64,000 nucleotides of DNA from Couchioplanes azureus (GCF_014648355.1 NZ_BMQY01000001.1:124001-188000), one strand, 5' to 3'; shown: positions 25,016 through 34,483, counted from the stretch's first letter. Numbers and translations are program-made. Notes: generated from the sequence alone by a model not told the origin.

Positions 25016-26947
25016 ATGCACCCGAGCGGACGCGCTCGCCGAGCTCTCGCGGCCCTGGGGTGCCTGGTGCTGGCGGCTTCCGGGGTGGCTGCGTGCTCGG
25101 GTGGGGACGGCCCGGGCACGACGCTCGACGCGTTCCTCGACGGCTGGCGCGGCGGCGACCTGAGCAAGGTCGGCTTCGTGACGGCGGCCGGCGGCAGGAT
25201 CTCGGCCAAGGACGCGTACGCGGCGATCCAGAGCCTCTCCGGCGACCTGGCGAAGTCCTCCCTGCTGCTGTCCAAGCAGGGCGAGCCCAAGGAGACCGGG
25301 GACATCGCGTCCGCACCCATCAAGCTCGACTGGACGCTGCCGGGCGGCGCCGCGTGGTCCTACCAGAGCACGGTACGGCTGACCAAGGCCGGGTCCGACG
25401 GCTGGCGGGTGGTCTGGGAGCCGGCCGTCGTACACGGAGAGCTCACCGACGGTGACCGCCTGGAGCTGCGCCGCAGGCCGGCCGACCGGGCCGACATCCT
25501 CGGCGCCGACGGCGCACCGATCGTGACGCAGCGGCCGGTCACCGTCGTCGGGGTCAGCCCCGAGCAGATGACCGATCGCGACAAGGTGCTGGACGGCCTC
25601 TCCGCCGAGCTGAAGAAGATCAAGGTCAGCCTGGACCGCAAGGACCTCGAGACCCGCATCGAGGGCTCCAAGCCGGACGCGTTCGTCGACGTGATCACGC
25701 TGCGGCAGGCCGACTTCGCCAAGGTGCGCAAGCGGATCCTCGACCTCGAAGGCACGCTCACCCGCGAGGACGTGCGCGAGCTCGCCCCCACCCGGGCGTT
25801 CGCCCGCGCCTCGCTCGGCACGGTCGACACGGCCACCCGGGAGGATCTCGACGCCAACCCGGAGACGCTCGCACAGGGCGACCAGGTCGGGCACAGCGGG
25901 CTTCAGCAGCGCTACGACACCCGGTTGCGCGGCACCCCGGGGCAGTCCGTGGTGATCGCCCGCAAGACCCCGGACGACAAGGTCGAGGACACGCAGCTCC
26001 ACAGCATCGAGCCCGTCGCGGGGGCGCCGGTCAGGACCACGCTCGACACCCGTACCCAGAACGCCGCCGACCGGGCCGTCGCCACGGTGAAGCAGCCCAG
26101 CGCGCTGGTCGCGGTCAAGATCAGCGACTCGTCGGTGGTCGCCGTGGCGAACGGGCCCGACGGCGGCGGCACCGACACCGCCCTGACCGGCCAGGTGCCG
26201 GCCGGCTCGACCTTCAAGATGGTGTCCGCGCTCGGTCTGCTGGACAAGAAGGCGGTCACCCTCGACGCCCGCGTCGACTGCCCGAAGACCAAGACGGTGA
26301 ACGGCCGCGAGTTCAAGAACTCGCACGACATGGCCCTGGGCTCGGTGCCGTTCCGGACGGACTTCGCCCAGTCGTGCAACACCGCGTTCGTCAACCTGGC
26401 CCCCAAGCTCGGCGCCGACGGGCTCCGCGACGCGGCGGCCAAGCTCGGCCTGGGCGCCAAGTGGGACCTCGGCGCCGACTCGTTCACCGGAAAGATCTCC
26501 CCGGCGGACACCCCGACCGAGCTGGCGGCGGCCTCCTTCGGTCAGGGCGCCACGGCGGTGAGCCCGCTCGCGATGGCCGGCGCGACGGCGGCGGTCGCGC
26601 GCGGCCGCTTCCGGCAGCCCCGGCTGGTGCTGGACCCGGCCCCGCCGAACGCGCTGCCGGACGGACCGCCGCTCACGGCGTCGTCGGTCACGCCGCTGCG
26701 GACGATGATGCGCCAGGTCGTCACGGACGGCACCGCGGAGGCACTGAAGGACGTGCCGGGCGAGCCGGTGCACGGCAAGACGGGCACGGCCGAGTTCGCG
26801 AACGGCTCCGCGGACACGCACGCCTGGTTCATCGGCTGGCAGGGCGACCTCGCGTTCGCGGTGCTGGTGCAGAAGGGCGGCGCCGGCGCGGAAGCAGCGG
26901 TCCCGATCGCCGAAACCTTCCTGCGCTCCCTGCGGAGCGCCTTCTGA
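25016..26947 (+). CDS. Lipoprotein penicillin-binding protein (class B transpeptidase with NTF2-like N-domain)
   Basis: The 643-residue product has a lipoprotein signal ending at Cys27 (LAASGVAAC). An NTF2/MecA-N-like domain (about 33-140) and a PBP dimerisation-like region precede the transpeptidase domain (about 340-640) with Ser398-x-x-Lys401 (STFKM), Ser453-Cys-Asn455 and Lys588-Thr-Gly590. All three active-site motifs are intact, so it should cross-link peptidoglycan and bind beta-lactams at the outer face of the membrane. GAGGAGGGG precedes the ATG. It is monocistronic as far as seen. MecA-like PBPs of this layout are common in actinobacteria and do not by themselves mean acquired resistance. 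Confidence 0.9.
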   Translation: MHPSGRARRALAALGCLVLAASGVAACSGGDGPGTTLDAFLDGWRGGDLSKVGFVTAAGGRISAKDAYAAIQSLSGDLAKSSLLLSKQGEPKETGDIASAPIKLDWTLPGGAAWSYQSTVRLTKAGSDGWRVVWEPAVVHGELTDGDRLELRRRPADRADILGADGAPIVTQRPVTVVGVSPEQMTDRDKVLDGLSAELKKIKVSLDRKDLETRIEGSKPDAFVDVITLRQADFAKVRKRILDLEGTLTREDVRELAPTRAFARASLGTVDTATREDLDANPETLAQGDQVGHSGLQQRYDTRLRGTPGQSVVIARKTPDDKVEDTQLHSIEPVAGAPVRTTLDTRTQNAADRAVATVKQPSALVAVKISDSSVVAVANGPDGGGTDTALTGQVPAGSTFKMVSALGLLDKKAVTLDARVDCPKTKTVNGREFKNSHDMALGSVPFRTDFAQSCNTAFVNLAPKLGADGLRDAAAKLGLGAKWDLGADSFTGKISPADTPTELAAASFGQGATAVSPLAMAGATAAVARGRFRQPRLVLDPAPPNALPDGPPLTASSVTPLRTMMRQVVTDGTAEALKDVPGEPVHGKTGTAEFANGSADTHAWFIGWQGDLAFAVLVQKGGAGAEAAVPIAETFLRSLRSAF

Positions 26948-27027
26948 GCGCCCGTCACCAGGCGCCGACCGCTTGATTGCCCGATCACTCCCGCACCGGG
27001 AGGCTCGGGCGCTCCGGCCTCGGGGAA

Positions 27028-27088
27028 GCAGCCATCCCGCCCGCCATCGACCCGGGCAAGCCGAGCGGACGGCAGACGGGATGGCTGC
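27028..27088. terminator. Long inverted repeat between convergent genes
   Basis: GCAGCCATCCCG (27028-27039) and CGGGATGGCTGC (27077-27088) are exact 12-bp complements separated by 37 bases that also contain CCCGGG and CCCG/CGGG pairs. The position, 80 bases after the PBP stop and 63 before the XRE stop, suits a bidirectional terminator, though the loop is unusually long. Confidence 0.5.
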
Positions 27089-27151
27089 AGGCAGGCAGCA
27101 CAGTGAGCTGCCGATCATCTGAGCTTCGGTCACCCCCGTGGCACCGCATGC

Positions 27152-27397
27152 TCAGGATGTCGATGATCCCCAGAGCTGCTCGACCGTCGTCCGCAGCACT
27201 CTGGCGATCTTGATCGCCAGGTAGACGGAAGGCGCGTAGTCCCCGGTCTCCATGGCGATGATCGTTTGTCGGCTGACCTGGACCTTCGCCGCCAGGTCCT
27301 GCTGGGTCAGGCCGGCGTCCCGGCGGGTCCGGCGGATCAGGACGCCGGCGGTGCCGTCATGGGTGCTCGACCGCACCGGGCCGGAAGGGGGCGCCAT
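27152..27397 (-). CDS. Small XRE-family helix-turn-helix regulator
   Basis: The 81-residue product is almost entirely one Cro/C1-type HTH domain: IRRTRRDAGLTQQDLAAKVQVSRQTIIAMETGDYAPS and then LAIKIARVLRTTVEQLW. This is the compact type paired with small membrane proteins in many bacteria. ATG 27397 overlaps the stop of the upstream membrane-protein gene (TGATG). A GTG three bases earlier is also possible. It probably represses its own operon, whose upstream region has CTTGA and TCAAG half-sites near 27923-27948. Confidence 0.85.
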   Translation of the reverse strand: MAPPSGPVRSSTHDGTAGVLIRRTRRDAGLTQQDLAAKVQVSRQTIIAMETGDYAPSVYLAIKIARVLRTTVEQLWGSSTS

Positions 27398-27912
27398 CAC
27401 TCAGCCTCCGGAACTGCAGTGGCCTCGCGACGGCGGCGCCGGATGGTCATGAGGCCCAGCAGGAGAACGCTGGCCGCTGCGACGACGAGGATCGCGATCA
27501 GGGCGACGACGTGGGCGGCGGAGTCGACGACGGCGTACACGGCACCGACGGCGAACAGGAGATAGGGCACCACGCCCATCGCCGTTACGGCGATGCGCTT
27601 GCGAGACCACCTCGCCGGCATGGTCTCCACCCGGCGCCGCTGCACATAGGAGTTGGAGATCAGCATCGGCAGGTAGTTCGCTACGAGAACCACCGCCAGC
27701 GGCACGACGGCGGGTCGCCCGAGAGTCCACACCATGACCGCCGAAACCAGTGGCACGACGGGCCACTGGAGGGAAGCGGCGATCGCCGTGCCCTCGTACC
27801 AGCGCAACCGTTCCCGTTCATCGCCGTAGAGGTCGCCGTCGGGGTCGAGGGCCCAGTGGGCGATACGGTCGATCACCGTCGTCCGCCCCTCTCGACGTCG
27901 CGGTCGTCTCAT
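27397..27912 (-). CDS. Membrane protein paired with an XRE regulator
   Basis: The 171-residue product has a hydrophilic, acidic N-terminus (DPDGDLYGDERERLRWYEG) and four predicted membrane helices (about 40-60, 65-83, 105-125 and 132-152), ending in an Arg-rich tail. I recognise no enzymatic motif. The downstream XRE gene overlaps by one base, so the two are co-translated. Similar membrane-protein/XRE pairs occur widely and are often thought to sense membrane state, which is inference here. Confidence 0.68.
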   Translation of the reverse strand: MRRPRRREGRTTVIDRIAHWALDPDGDLYGDERERLRWYEGTAIAASLQWPVVPLVSAVMVWTLGRPAVVPLAVVLVANYLPMLISNSYVQRRRVETMPARWSRKRIAVTAMGVVPYLLFAVGAVYAVVDSAAHVVALIAILVVAAASVLLLGLMTIRRRRREATAVPEAE

Positions 27913-27968
27913 GGGCCCAGCTTGAGGTAAAGTTCTCCTGACGTCAAGTTGTCTTAACCCGCGGGGTC

Positions 27969-29468
27969 TCAGCTGCCCGCGAGCTCGACGCGGTCCTTCG
28001 CGGTGGTGCCGCTGACGTAGGCGCGCGCGCCGAACGCGCCGACCGCCGCCTGCACCACGACCCCCGTCCAGGTCAGGGGGTGGTGCTGGGCGATCTGGAC
28101 GATCGTCGGGAGGCCCAGCAGGAGCACGTCGAGGCCCGCGAGCGCCGCGATCACCGGGCCGGTCGCCACCGAGCCCATCGGGGTGTCCAGGGGCATCAGG
28201 GAGTTGTCGACGAAGCCGGTGCGGCCCTTGCGGACCGCGGCCACCGCGCCGACCGGGCCGAGGGCGAGGCCCAGCGCCCACCACGGCCCCGGCGGCAGGC
28301 GGTCGAGGGCGTGCAGGAGAGTGAGTGCCGCGGCGTACCAGGCGGCGGCGAGGACTCCCGGGACCCAGAGGCGTTGCAGCACCACCGCTCGGGAGCTCAG
28401 ACCCAGCATGCGCAGCATCCACGGGTTGCCCGCGTCGGTGCGGACGGCCGCCGCCGTCACGCCGCCGGCGAGGAGGCCACCGGCGAGGGTCGCGAGCGCG
28501 AGGGCCCAGGGCGGGGCGCCGCCCAGCAGGGCCGGGAGGGCGGTCGCCGCGACCAGCCACAGCAGACGGCGGGGCCGGCGGCGCACCATCAGCAGGTCCT
28601 GGGCCACCAGGACGGGCAGCCGGGCCGGGAGGCGTACCGACCTCAGCTTGCGGTGGGCCCAGTAGCGGCGTTCCACCATCTCGGTGACGAACGACGGCTC
28701 CACGCCGTACGCGGAGTCCCAGAGCGTGCCGGCCGTGCGGGACGCCTCCAGGATGCGGTCGTTGGGCGTACGGGCGAGGCCGCGTACGGCGACGAGCAGC
28801 AGCACCGCGACGACCAGCGCGACGGCCGCCGTGGCACCGGCCACGACGGAGGTCGCGGGCCAGCCGGGGGCCGTGCCGGGCGTGAACCCGGCCGAGTCCG
28901 CGACCAGGCCGCCCAGCCCCGCGGCGAGCAGCAGGTAGGCGAGATCGTCCGACCGGGCCGACCACCAGCGGTCCGCCTGCGCGGCCAGAGCCGTCAGGAG
29001 CAGGGCGACGCCGGCCAGCGCGCCGACCGCGGGCAGCAGCGTGGCGGCGGCCGGCACCGGGCGGGCGGTGGCGTGCCCGAGGATCGCGAACCCGCCGAGC
29101 GCGCCCGTGACGGCCGCGCCGGCGGCCGCGAACCACAGTGACGGCAGGAGCAGCCGGCGGCGGCTGACCGGCGCCGTGAGCAGCCACGAGGCGGCCGGGC
29201 GGCTCAGCGCCAGCGGGCCGAGGCGGCGCAGGAGCAGATAGGTGCCGCCCGTCAGGGCCACGGCGATCGCGGTGGCGGCGAGGAGGGACGCACGCGGTGT
29301 GCCGGGCCAGAGGACGACCATGAGCTGCTTGTGCAGCATCCCGCCGACGATCGCGACGAAGAGCACGGCGAAGTAGACGTTGCCGAGCGTCTCACCGCGC
29401 CCGCGGTGTGCCGACTGGGCGCGCCGCACCCACGCGCGGACCTCCCCGACCCCGACGACCGCCGTCAT
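27969..29468 (-). CDS. ABC exporter permease-like membrane protein (DUF6297 type)
   Basis: The 499-residue product is mostly hydrophobic, with 10-12 predicted helices. The start at 29468 overlaps the stop of the ATPase gene by ATGA and gives a short polar N-terminus (TAVVGVGEVRAWVRRAQSAHRGRGE) before the first helix. Earlier in-frame starts would lie inside the ATPase gene. The arrangement and topology fit the membrane half of a two-component ABC transporter of unknown substrate, similar by memory to actinobacterial DUF6297 proteins. Confidence 0.75.
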   Translation of the reverse strand: MTAVVGVGEVRAWVRRAQSAHRGRGETLGNVYFAVLFVAIVGGMLHKQLMVVLWPGTPRASLLAATAIAVALTGGTYLLLRRLGPLALSRPAASWLLTAPVSRRRLLLPSLWFAAAGAAVTGALGGFAILGHATARPVPAAATLLPAVGALAGVALLLTALAAQADRWWSARSDDLAYLLLAAGLGGLVADSAGFTPGTAPGWPATSVVAGATAAVALVVAVLLLVAVRGLARTPNDRILEASRTAGTLWDSAYGVEPSFVTEMVERRYWAHRKLRSVRLPARLPVLVAQDLLMVRRRPRRLLWLVAATALPALLGGAPPWALALATLAGGLLAGGVTAAAVRTDAGNPWMLRMLGLSSRAVVLQRLWVPGVLAAAWYAAALTLLHALDRLPPGPWWALGLALGPVGAVAAVRKGRTGFVDNSLMPLDTPMGSVATGPVIAALAGLDVLLLGLPTIVQIAQHHPLTWTGVVVQAAVGAFGARAYVSGTTAKDRVELAGS

Positions 29469-30106
29469 GCCGGGGCCAGATCGGCCATGCCGGTGACCAC
29501 GGCGCCGGCCGCGGCGGCGAAGGCGTCGTCGTGGCTCGCCATCAGGATGGTGCCGCCGTCCTTGCGGTACGCCGCGAGCAGCTCCGCCACCGTCGCCCGG
29601 CCCTCGGGATCGAGGCGCTGCTCGGGCTCGTCGAGGACCAGCAGCCGGCTCGGGCGCAGCAGGGCCAGGGCCAGGGTGAGCCGCTGCTTCTGGCCGGACG
29701 ACAGCGACGGCGGCATCGCGTCCGCGTGGGTGCCGATGCCGAACCGATGGAACGTCTCGTCCACGCCGGCCTGCGCCGGGTCCGTGCCGTGCGCGCGGCA
29801 CACCAGCTCGGCGTGCTCGCGGGCGGTCAGGCCCGGATACCAGGTGGGCGGCTCGACCGTGGTCGCGACCGCCCGCCAGAACTCCGGCGTGGACCCGGGC
29901 GGGCCGCCGAGGACCTCGATCTCACCCGCATCCGGCCGCTGGAGGCTGGTGATGCAGCGCAGCAACGTGGACTTGCCGATGCCGTTCTCGCCGGTGATGC
30001 AGACTCCGGCGCCGGCCGGCACGGTGAGCTCGACGTCGACCAGCACCGGGGTCGAGCCGTAGCTCACCGACAGGCCGCGGACGGCGATCGCAGGTTGCTG
30101 ATCCAC
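29465..30106 (-). CDS. ABC transporter ATP-binding protein
   Basis: The 213-residue product is a single nucleotide-binding domain with Walker A GENGIGKSTLL, Q-loop region, signature LSSGQKQRLTLALAL, Walker B LLVLDEPEQRLDPEG and H-loop MASHDDAF. The signature begins LSSGQ, as in many antibiotic or lipid exporters. It overlaps the following permease gene by four bases and ends 25 bases after the aldehyde dehydrogenase stop on the same strand, so the three may share a transcript. Confidence 0.88.
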   Translation of the reverse strand: MDQQPAIAVRGLSVSYGSTPVLVDVELTVPAGAGVCITGENGIGKSTLLRCITSLQRPDAGEIEVLGGPPGSTPEFWRAVATTVEPPTWYPGLTAREHAELVCRAHGTDPAQAGVDETFHRFGIGTHADAMPPSLSSGQKQRLTLALALLRPSRLLVLDEPEQRLDPEGRATVAELLAAYRKDGGTILMASHDDAFAAAAGAVVTGMADLAPA

Positions 30107-30131
30107 CGGCCAGACGGTAGCAAACGCCTCC

Positions 30132-31625
30132 TTATGGGCGGCGGCCGTAGAGCAGCTTGAGGGCCTTGACGATGCGCTGGACCTGGGCCGGGGTGCGTTC
30201 GAAGGTCATCGCGGGCAGCATCGACGGCGCCCGGCGCACGGTGATGGCCTTGGGCACGGCGAACTCGCGCAGCCCGTCCTCGCCGTGGATGCGGCCGAAG
30301 CCGGAGTCGCCCACGCCGCCGAACGGCAGGTTGGCCATGCCGACGAAGCTCAGCGTCGAGTTCACCGACACCATGCCGGTGCGCAGCCGGCGGGCGATCC
30401 GGATGGCGTTGGCCTTGCCGAAGACGGCGCCGCCGAGACCGTACGGCAGCGCGTTGGCCCGCCGCACCGCCTCGTCCGCATCGCTGACCTTGGTGATCGT
30501 CAGGGTCGGGCCGAAGGTCTCCTCGCGGATCGCCGCCGAGTCCTCGGGCACGTCGACCAGCACGGTCGGCGCGACGTGCGGCGGCTGCACCGCCTCGGCC
30601 CCGCCCACCACGGCCCGGCCGCCGCTCTTCAGGGCGTCGTCGATGTGCCGGCGGACCACGTCGAGTTGGCCGGGCATGGTCATCGGGCCGATGTCCTCGC
30701 CGACCGTGAGCTTGCCGGCCTTGGCCGCGACCGCCGCCACGAAGGCGTCGTAGACCGGCGCGACGGCGTACACGCGCTCGATGCCGATGCAGGTCTGCCC
30801 GGCGTTGGTCATGGCGCCCCAGACGGCGGCCTCGGCCGCCGCGTTCACGTCGGCGTCGACGTCGACGATCAGCGCGTCCTTGCCGCCGGCCTCGATGACG
30901 ACCGGCGTCAGGGTCTCCGCGCAGGCGGCCATGACCTTCTTGCCGGTGGCGGTCGAGCCGGTGAAGGCGACCTTGCCGACGCCGGAGCGGCACAGCAGGG
31001 CGCCGACGTCGCCGAGCCCGTGCACGGCCTGCAGGACGGGCTGCTCGGGCACCACCTCCGCGAAGGTGTCGACCAGCCACTGGCCGACCACGGGGGTGTA
31101 CTCGCTGGGCTTGAGGACCACGGCGTTGCCGGCGGCGAGGGCGCCGGAGATCGGGCCCAGCGGGGTGAGGATCGGGTAGTTCCAGGGGCCGATGACGCCG
31201 ATCACGCCGTACGGCTGGTACTCCAGGTGGCCGGCGTGCTCGGCGAGCAGCAGCCGGGACCGCGTCCGGCGCGGGCCGAGCACGCGGCGGGCGTGGCGGG
31301 CGGCCCAGTCGGTGTGCTCGATCGCGGCGCTGGCCTCGACGATGGCGTCGGCGACGGGCTTGCCGGTCTCGGTGTGGGTGAGCGCGGCCAGCTCCTCCAG
31401 CCGCTCGGCCAGCAGGGCGCGCCACCTCAGCATCCGGGTCTTGCGCTCCTCGAAGCCCAGGCCGGCCCACCACGCGCCGGCCGCGCGGGCGCGCTCCACG
31501 GCGGCGGTGACGGCGGCGGCGTCGGCGACGGGCACGCGCCCCGCCTCCGCCCCGGTCGCAGGACTGGTCGAGATGAGGACGCCGTCCTCGACCACAGGGA
31601 CTCCGGGAGTACGGGTAGCCGTCAT
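30132..31625 (-). CDS. Aldehyde dehydrogenase, NAD(P)-dependent (succinate-semialdehyde-like)
   Basis: The 497-residue product has the ALDH fold. IGVIGPWNYPILTPLGPISGALAAGN and LKPSEYTP mark the coenzyme site, FTGSTATGKKV the Rossmann loop, Glu245 (VIEAGGKDA) the general base and Cys279 (NAGQTCIGIERV) the nucleophile. The overall form is close to actinobacterial succinate-semialdehyde or long-chain aldehyde dehydrogenases annotated gabD2, but the substrate cannot be fixed. It diverges from a small zinc-ribbon-like gene. Confidence 0.88.
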   Translation of the reverse strand: MTATRTPGVPVVEDGVLISTSPATGAEAGRVPVADAAAVTAAVERARAAGAWWAGLGFEERKTRMLRWRALLAERLEELAALTHTETGKPVADAIVEASAAIEHTDWAARHARRVLGPRRTRSRLLLAEHAGHLEYQPYGVIGVIGPWNYPILTPLGPISGALAAGNAVVLKPSEYTPVVGQWLVDTFAEVVPEQPVLQAVHGLGDVGALLCRSGVGKVAFTGSTATGKKVMAACAETLTPVVIEAGGKDALIVDVDADVNAAAEAAVWGAMTNAGQTCIGIERVYAVAPVYDAFVAAVAAKAGKLTVGEDIGPMTMPGQLDVVRRHIDDALKSGGRAVVGGAEAVQPPHVAPTVLVDVPEDSAAIREETFGPTLTITKVSDADEAVRRANALPYGLGGAVFGKANAIRIARRLRTGMVSVNSTLSFVGMANLPFGGVGDSGFGRIHGEDGLREFAVPKAITVRRAPSMLPAMTFERTPAQVQRIVKALKLLYGRRP

Positions 31626-31681
31626 GACGCGAGTCTATGTCGCGTTCGGGGTCCCGGGGCTCCCACGTACGCTTGATAATC

Positions 31682-32008
31682 ATGAGTCCCCGCCGGAATC
31701 GCCCCCGCCGTGACGAGTTGCGCCTCGTCCCGGACGAGCGCGTCCGCCGGGGCGTGGAGGGCGTCCAGCAGTACCAGGACGGCGAGTGGATGGTGCGGTC
31801 GGTCTTCGGCGGTGCCGCCGTGAAGACGTACCGGTGCCCGGGCTGCGTGCAGGACATCCCGCCGGGGGTGGCGCACGTCGTGGCCTGGCCGGCCGACGAC
31901 CGCGGCGACGCGTCGGACCGCCGGCACTGGCACACCGGCTGCTGGCGCGCCCGCGACCGGCGCGGCCCGGCGGTGGAACGCTCCCGCAACGCGCCCCGCT
32001 ACGGGTGA
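31682..32008 (+). CDS. Small basic protein with a Cys/His metal-site pattern
   Basis: The 108-residue product has a very Arg-rich N-terminus (SPRRNRPRRDELRLV). Then KTYRCPGCVQDIPPGVAHVVAW and HWHTGCWRARDR provide Cys-x-x-Cys and a later His/Cys pair, suggesting one structural zinc site. Actinobacterial homologues are usually annotated only as ATP/GTP-binding or hypothetical protein without a visible P-loop, and I see none here. It lies 29 bases before the hydrolase gene and may be co-transcribed. The function is unknown. Confidence 0.7.
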   Translation: MSPRRNRPRRDELRLVPDERVRRGVEGVQQYQDGEWMVRSVFGGAAVKTYRCPGCVQDIPPGVAHVVAWPADDRGDASDRRHWHTGCWRARDRRGPAVERSRNAPRYG

Positions 32009-32037
32009 CCTGCCGTTCCTGGGGAAAGATCAAGGAC

Positions 32038-32838
32038 GTGACCAAGCAGATCCGCGCGAACTCCGTCCTGCCGGCCCGCCGGGAGGACATCGAACTGCAC
32101 ACCGCCGACGGGCTGACCCTCGTCGGCGAGCTGGCCCGGCCGCTCGACCGCGACCCGGTCGCCACCCTGGTGTGCCTGCACCCGCTGCCCACCCACGGCG
32201 GCATGATGGACAGCCACGTCTTCCGCAAGGCGGCCTGGCGCCTGCCCGCCCTGGCCGGCATCGCGGTGCTGCGCTTCAACACCCGCGGCACCTCCAGCGT
32301 CCGCGGCACGAGCGAGGGCACGTTCTCCGCGGCGGTCGACGAGAAGTACGACGTGGCGGCCGCCATCGAGTACGCGGAGTTCCACGACCTGCCGCACGTC
32401 TGGCTGCTCGGCTGGTCCTTCGGCACCGACCTGACGCTGATGCACGGCCTCGACCCGGTCGTCTCGGGCGCCATCCTGCTGTCGCCGCCGCTGCGCTTCT
32501 CCGGCCCCGAGCACCTGGCCGCCTGGGCGGAGGCCGGCAAGCCGGTGACGGCGCTGGTCCCGGAGTTCGACGACTACCTGCGCCCGGATGCCGCGGTCGA
32601 GCGGTTCCGGGCGATCCCGCAGGCCGAGGTGGTCGGCGTGCCCGGCGCCAAGCACCTGTGGGTCGGCGACGCCGAGACGGTCCTCGACGAGATCGTGCGC
32701 CGGGTCGCCCCGCAGGTCGGCGTGCCGCTGCCGCGCGAGTGGGACGGGCCGATGGAATCCGGGGACATGAACGCGTACGCGGACCGCACCGTGGCCGCCT
32801 TCGCGGACGTCCCCGTACCCGGACCGGCCGCCGAGTAG
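32038..32838 (+). CDS. Alpha/beta hydrolase (dienelactone-hydrolase-like)
   Basis: The 266-residue product has strand/oxyanion region LVCLHPLPTHGGMMDSHVF, RFNTRGTSSVRGTSEGTF, nucleophile elbow LLGWSFGTDL (Ser in GWSFG), and a late His in PGAKHLWVGD. The pattern matches small cytosolic alpha/beta hydrolases often annotated alpha/beta family hydrolase or esterase. The start at GTG 32038 is chosen because the preceding frame is unlike the family. It converges with the FilP-like gene across about 60 bases that include a six-bp GCCGAC/GTCGGC hairpin at 32871-32889. Confidence 0.8.
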   Translation: MTKQIRANSVLPARREDIELHTADGLTLVGELARPLDRDPVATLVCLHPLPTHGGMMDSHVFRKAAWRLPALAGIAVLRFNTRGTSSVRGTSEGTFSAAVDEKYDVAAAIEYAEFHDLPHVWLLGWSFGTDLTLMHGLDPVVSGAILLSPPLRFSGPEHLAAWAEAGKPVTALVPEFDDYLRPDAAVERFRAIPQAEVVGVPGAKHLWVGDAETVLDEIVRRVAPQVGVPLPREWDGPMESGDMNAYADRTVAAFADVPVPGPAAE

Positions 32839-32899
32839 CGCGCCGCCCGCCGCCGCGGCCGGGCACCACCGCCGACAACCCTGGTCGGCCCACCGCCGG

Positions 32900-34483
32900 T
32901 CAGTCCGCGTCGACGCCGACCCGGCTCGCGCTCGGGCGGGAGGTCACCTTGGCCGACGCGGTGATCTTGCCGGGGCTCGCCACCGCGCCGGGCGCGGGCG
33001 GCAGGTCCGGCGGCTGCGGCCCGGCCGGCGTCGCCGCCGCCGCGGGCTGGGATGCGACCGGGGCGGTCCCCGTGACCGGCGCCGAGCCGGTGGCCGCGGC
33101 CGCCGCGCCGGCGGCCGCGGTGCCCGGCGCCGTGCCGCTGGCGCCCCCCGCCGCCGGGGCCGGGCTCGCCGTGGCGGCGGGCGAACCGGACCCCTGCGAG
33201 CCCGGAGCGGCCGCGTCGCCGGTGTCGTCGGTGTCGTCCTCCGGCGCGGCCGCCGCCGCGAGGACCGCCGCCGCGGCCAGCTCCGCCACCCGCTTGGCTT
33301 CCTTCTGCACCTGGCGGCGGACGTCGGCGGCGTGGCGCTCGGCGGCCTCGCCCGCGCGCTTGGCCTCCGCGACCTTCGTCAGCTCCGCCTCGAGCTCGCG
33401 CGTGACCTCGGCGAGGCGCTGCTGCACCCGCTCGGCCTCGCGTTCGGCGACCTTGCGGCGCTCGGCGGCCTCGGTGGCCTTGCGCTCCGACTGGGTGACC
33501 TTGGCCCGCGCCGCCTCCAGGTCCCGGCCGGCCGCGGCGATCTTGTCCTGCTGCGACGCGATCTCCTTGCGGACGGCGGTGGCCTGCTCGTCGGAGCGGC
33601 GCAGGACCTCTTCGGCGTACTTGTCCGCCTCGCTGCGCAGGTCGGCGCACTGCTTCTCGACGGCGGTGCGCATCTGGCCGAGCTCCTGCACGACCTCCTG
33701 GCGGCGCTGGCCCACCTCGCGCTCGACCTTGGCCTTCAGCTCGGCGTGCTCGCGGTCGGCGTCGGCGCGCTGCTTGGCGATCTCCTGCTGGGCCTGGTCG
33801 CGCAGGGCCTTGATCTCCTGCTCGGCCTGCAGGCGGGTGGACTTGGCGTAGCCGTCCGCCTCGGCGCGGACCCGCTGGGCCTCCTGCGCCGTGCGCTCGG
33901 TGAGCTGCTGGGCCTCGGCGCGGGCGCGGGTCAGCGTCGCCTCGGCCTCGGCGCGCATCTGCTCGGCGGACTGGCGGCTGGCGGCGAGCGCCTTCTCCGC
34001 GGCGGCCCGGCGGGCGGCGTCGGCCTTCTCCTCGTCGGCCCGGCGGGCGGCGAGGGCGATCTCGAAGTCCCGGATGCCGTCGTGCGCGTGCGCCTCGGCC
34101 TCGGCGCGGATGCGCTCGGCCTCGGCCAGGCGGGCGGCGATGTCGTCGGTGGCGGAGTTCTTGATGTCCGCCGCGACCTCCTCGGCCTTGGCGAGGATCT
34201 CCTCCACCTTGGGGCCGAGGTGGCGGAACGACACCTCGGCGCCGACGCCGGGCTGGCGGCGCGCCTGGGCCAGCTCCTGCTGGAGCCGGTCGAGCTGGCC
34301 CATCAGCGCCTGGTTCTGCAGTTGCGCGCCGTCCCGCTCGCTGATCAGCGTGGCGATCTCGGTCTCGGCGCGGGCGACGTAGCGCTCGACCTGTTTCTTC
34401 TCGTAACCCCGCAGGGCGGTCTCGAAGCTGGGCTCCGGTGGCGTCTCTCCACCGAGACCGAAGATTTCCCCGCCGTGCGACAT
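32900..34483 (-). CDS. Long coiled-coil cytoskeletal protein, FilP-like/DivIVA-related
   Basis: The product has about 527 residues. The N-terminus (FETALRGYEKKQVERYVARAE) is a DivIVA-like segment, followed by nearly continuous Ala/Glu/Arg coiled coil to about residue 400 and a disordered Ala/Pro/Gly/Thr tail of about 120 residues. In Streptomyces coelicolor, filP and scy are adjacent and lie beside methylmalonyl-CoA epimerase. The same order is seen here, so I assign this gene as the FilP-position homologue, although it is longer than the about 310-residue Streptomyces protein. It should assemble filaments near growing tips. Starts at 34492 and 34531 are also possible. A terminator separates it from the scy-like gene. 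Confidence 0.78.
   Translation of the reverse strand: MSHGGEIFGLGGETPPEPSFETALRGYEKKQVERYVARAETEIATLISERDGAQLQNQALMGQLDRLQQELAQARRQPGVGAEVSFRHLGPKVEEILAKAEEVAADIKNSATDDIAARLAEAERIRAEAEAHAHDGIRDFEIALAARRADEEKADAARRAAAEKALAASRQSAEQMRAEAEATLTRARAEAQQLTERTAQEAQRVRAEADGYAKSTRLQAEQEIKALRDQAQQEIAKQRADADREHAELKAKVEREVGQRRQEVVQELGQMRTAVEKQCADLRSEADKYAEEVLRRSDEQATAVRKEIASQQDKIAAAGRDLEAARAKVTQSERKATEAAERRKVAEREAERVQQRLAEVTRELEAELTKVAEAKRAGEAAERHAADVRRQVQKEAKRVAELAAAAVLAAAAAPEDDTDDTGDAAAPGSQGSGSPAATASPAPAAGGASGTAPGTAAAGAAAAATGSAPVTGTAPVASQPAAAATPAGPQPPDLPPAPGAVASPGKITASAKVTSRPSASRVGVDAD

Noticed and set aside
19789-25455. Very long open frame (about 1900 codons) antisense to glutamate dehydrogenase
   Set aside because: It is a mirror of the third-position GC bias of the real gene, lacks motifs and reads as His/Arg/Val/Gly-rich noise.
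25016-26947. MecA-like PBP as acquired beta-lactam resistance
   Set aside because: The NTF2-domain class B layout is common in actinobacterial core genomes, and base composition matches the neighbours.
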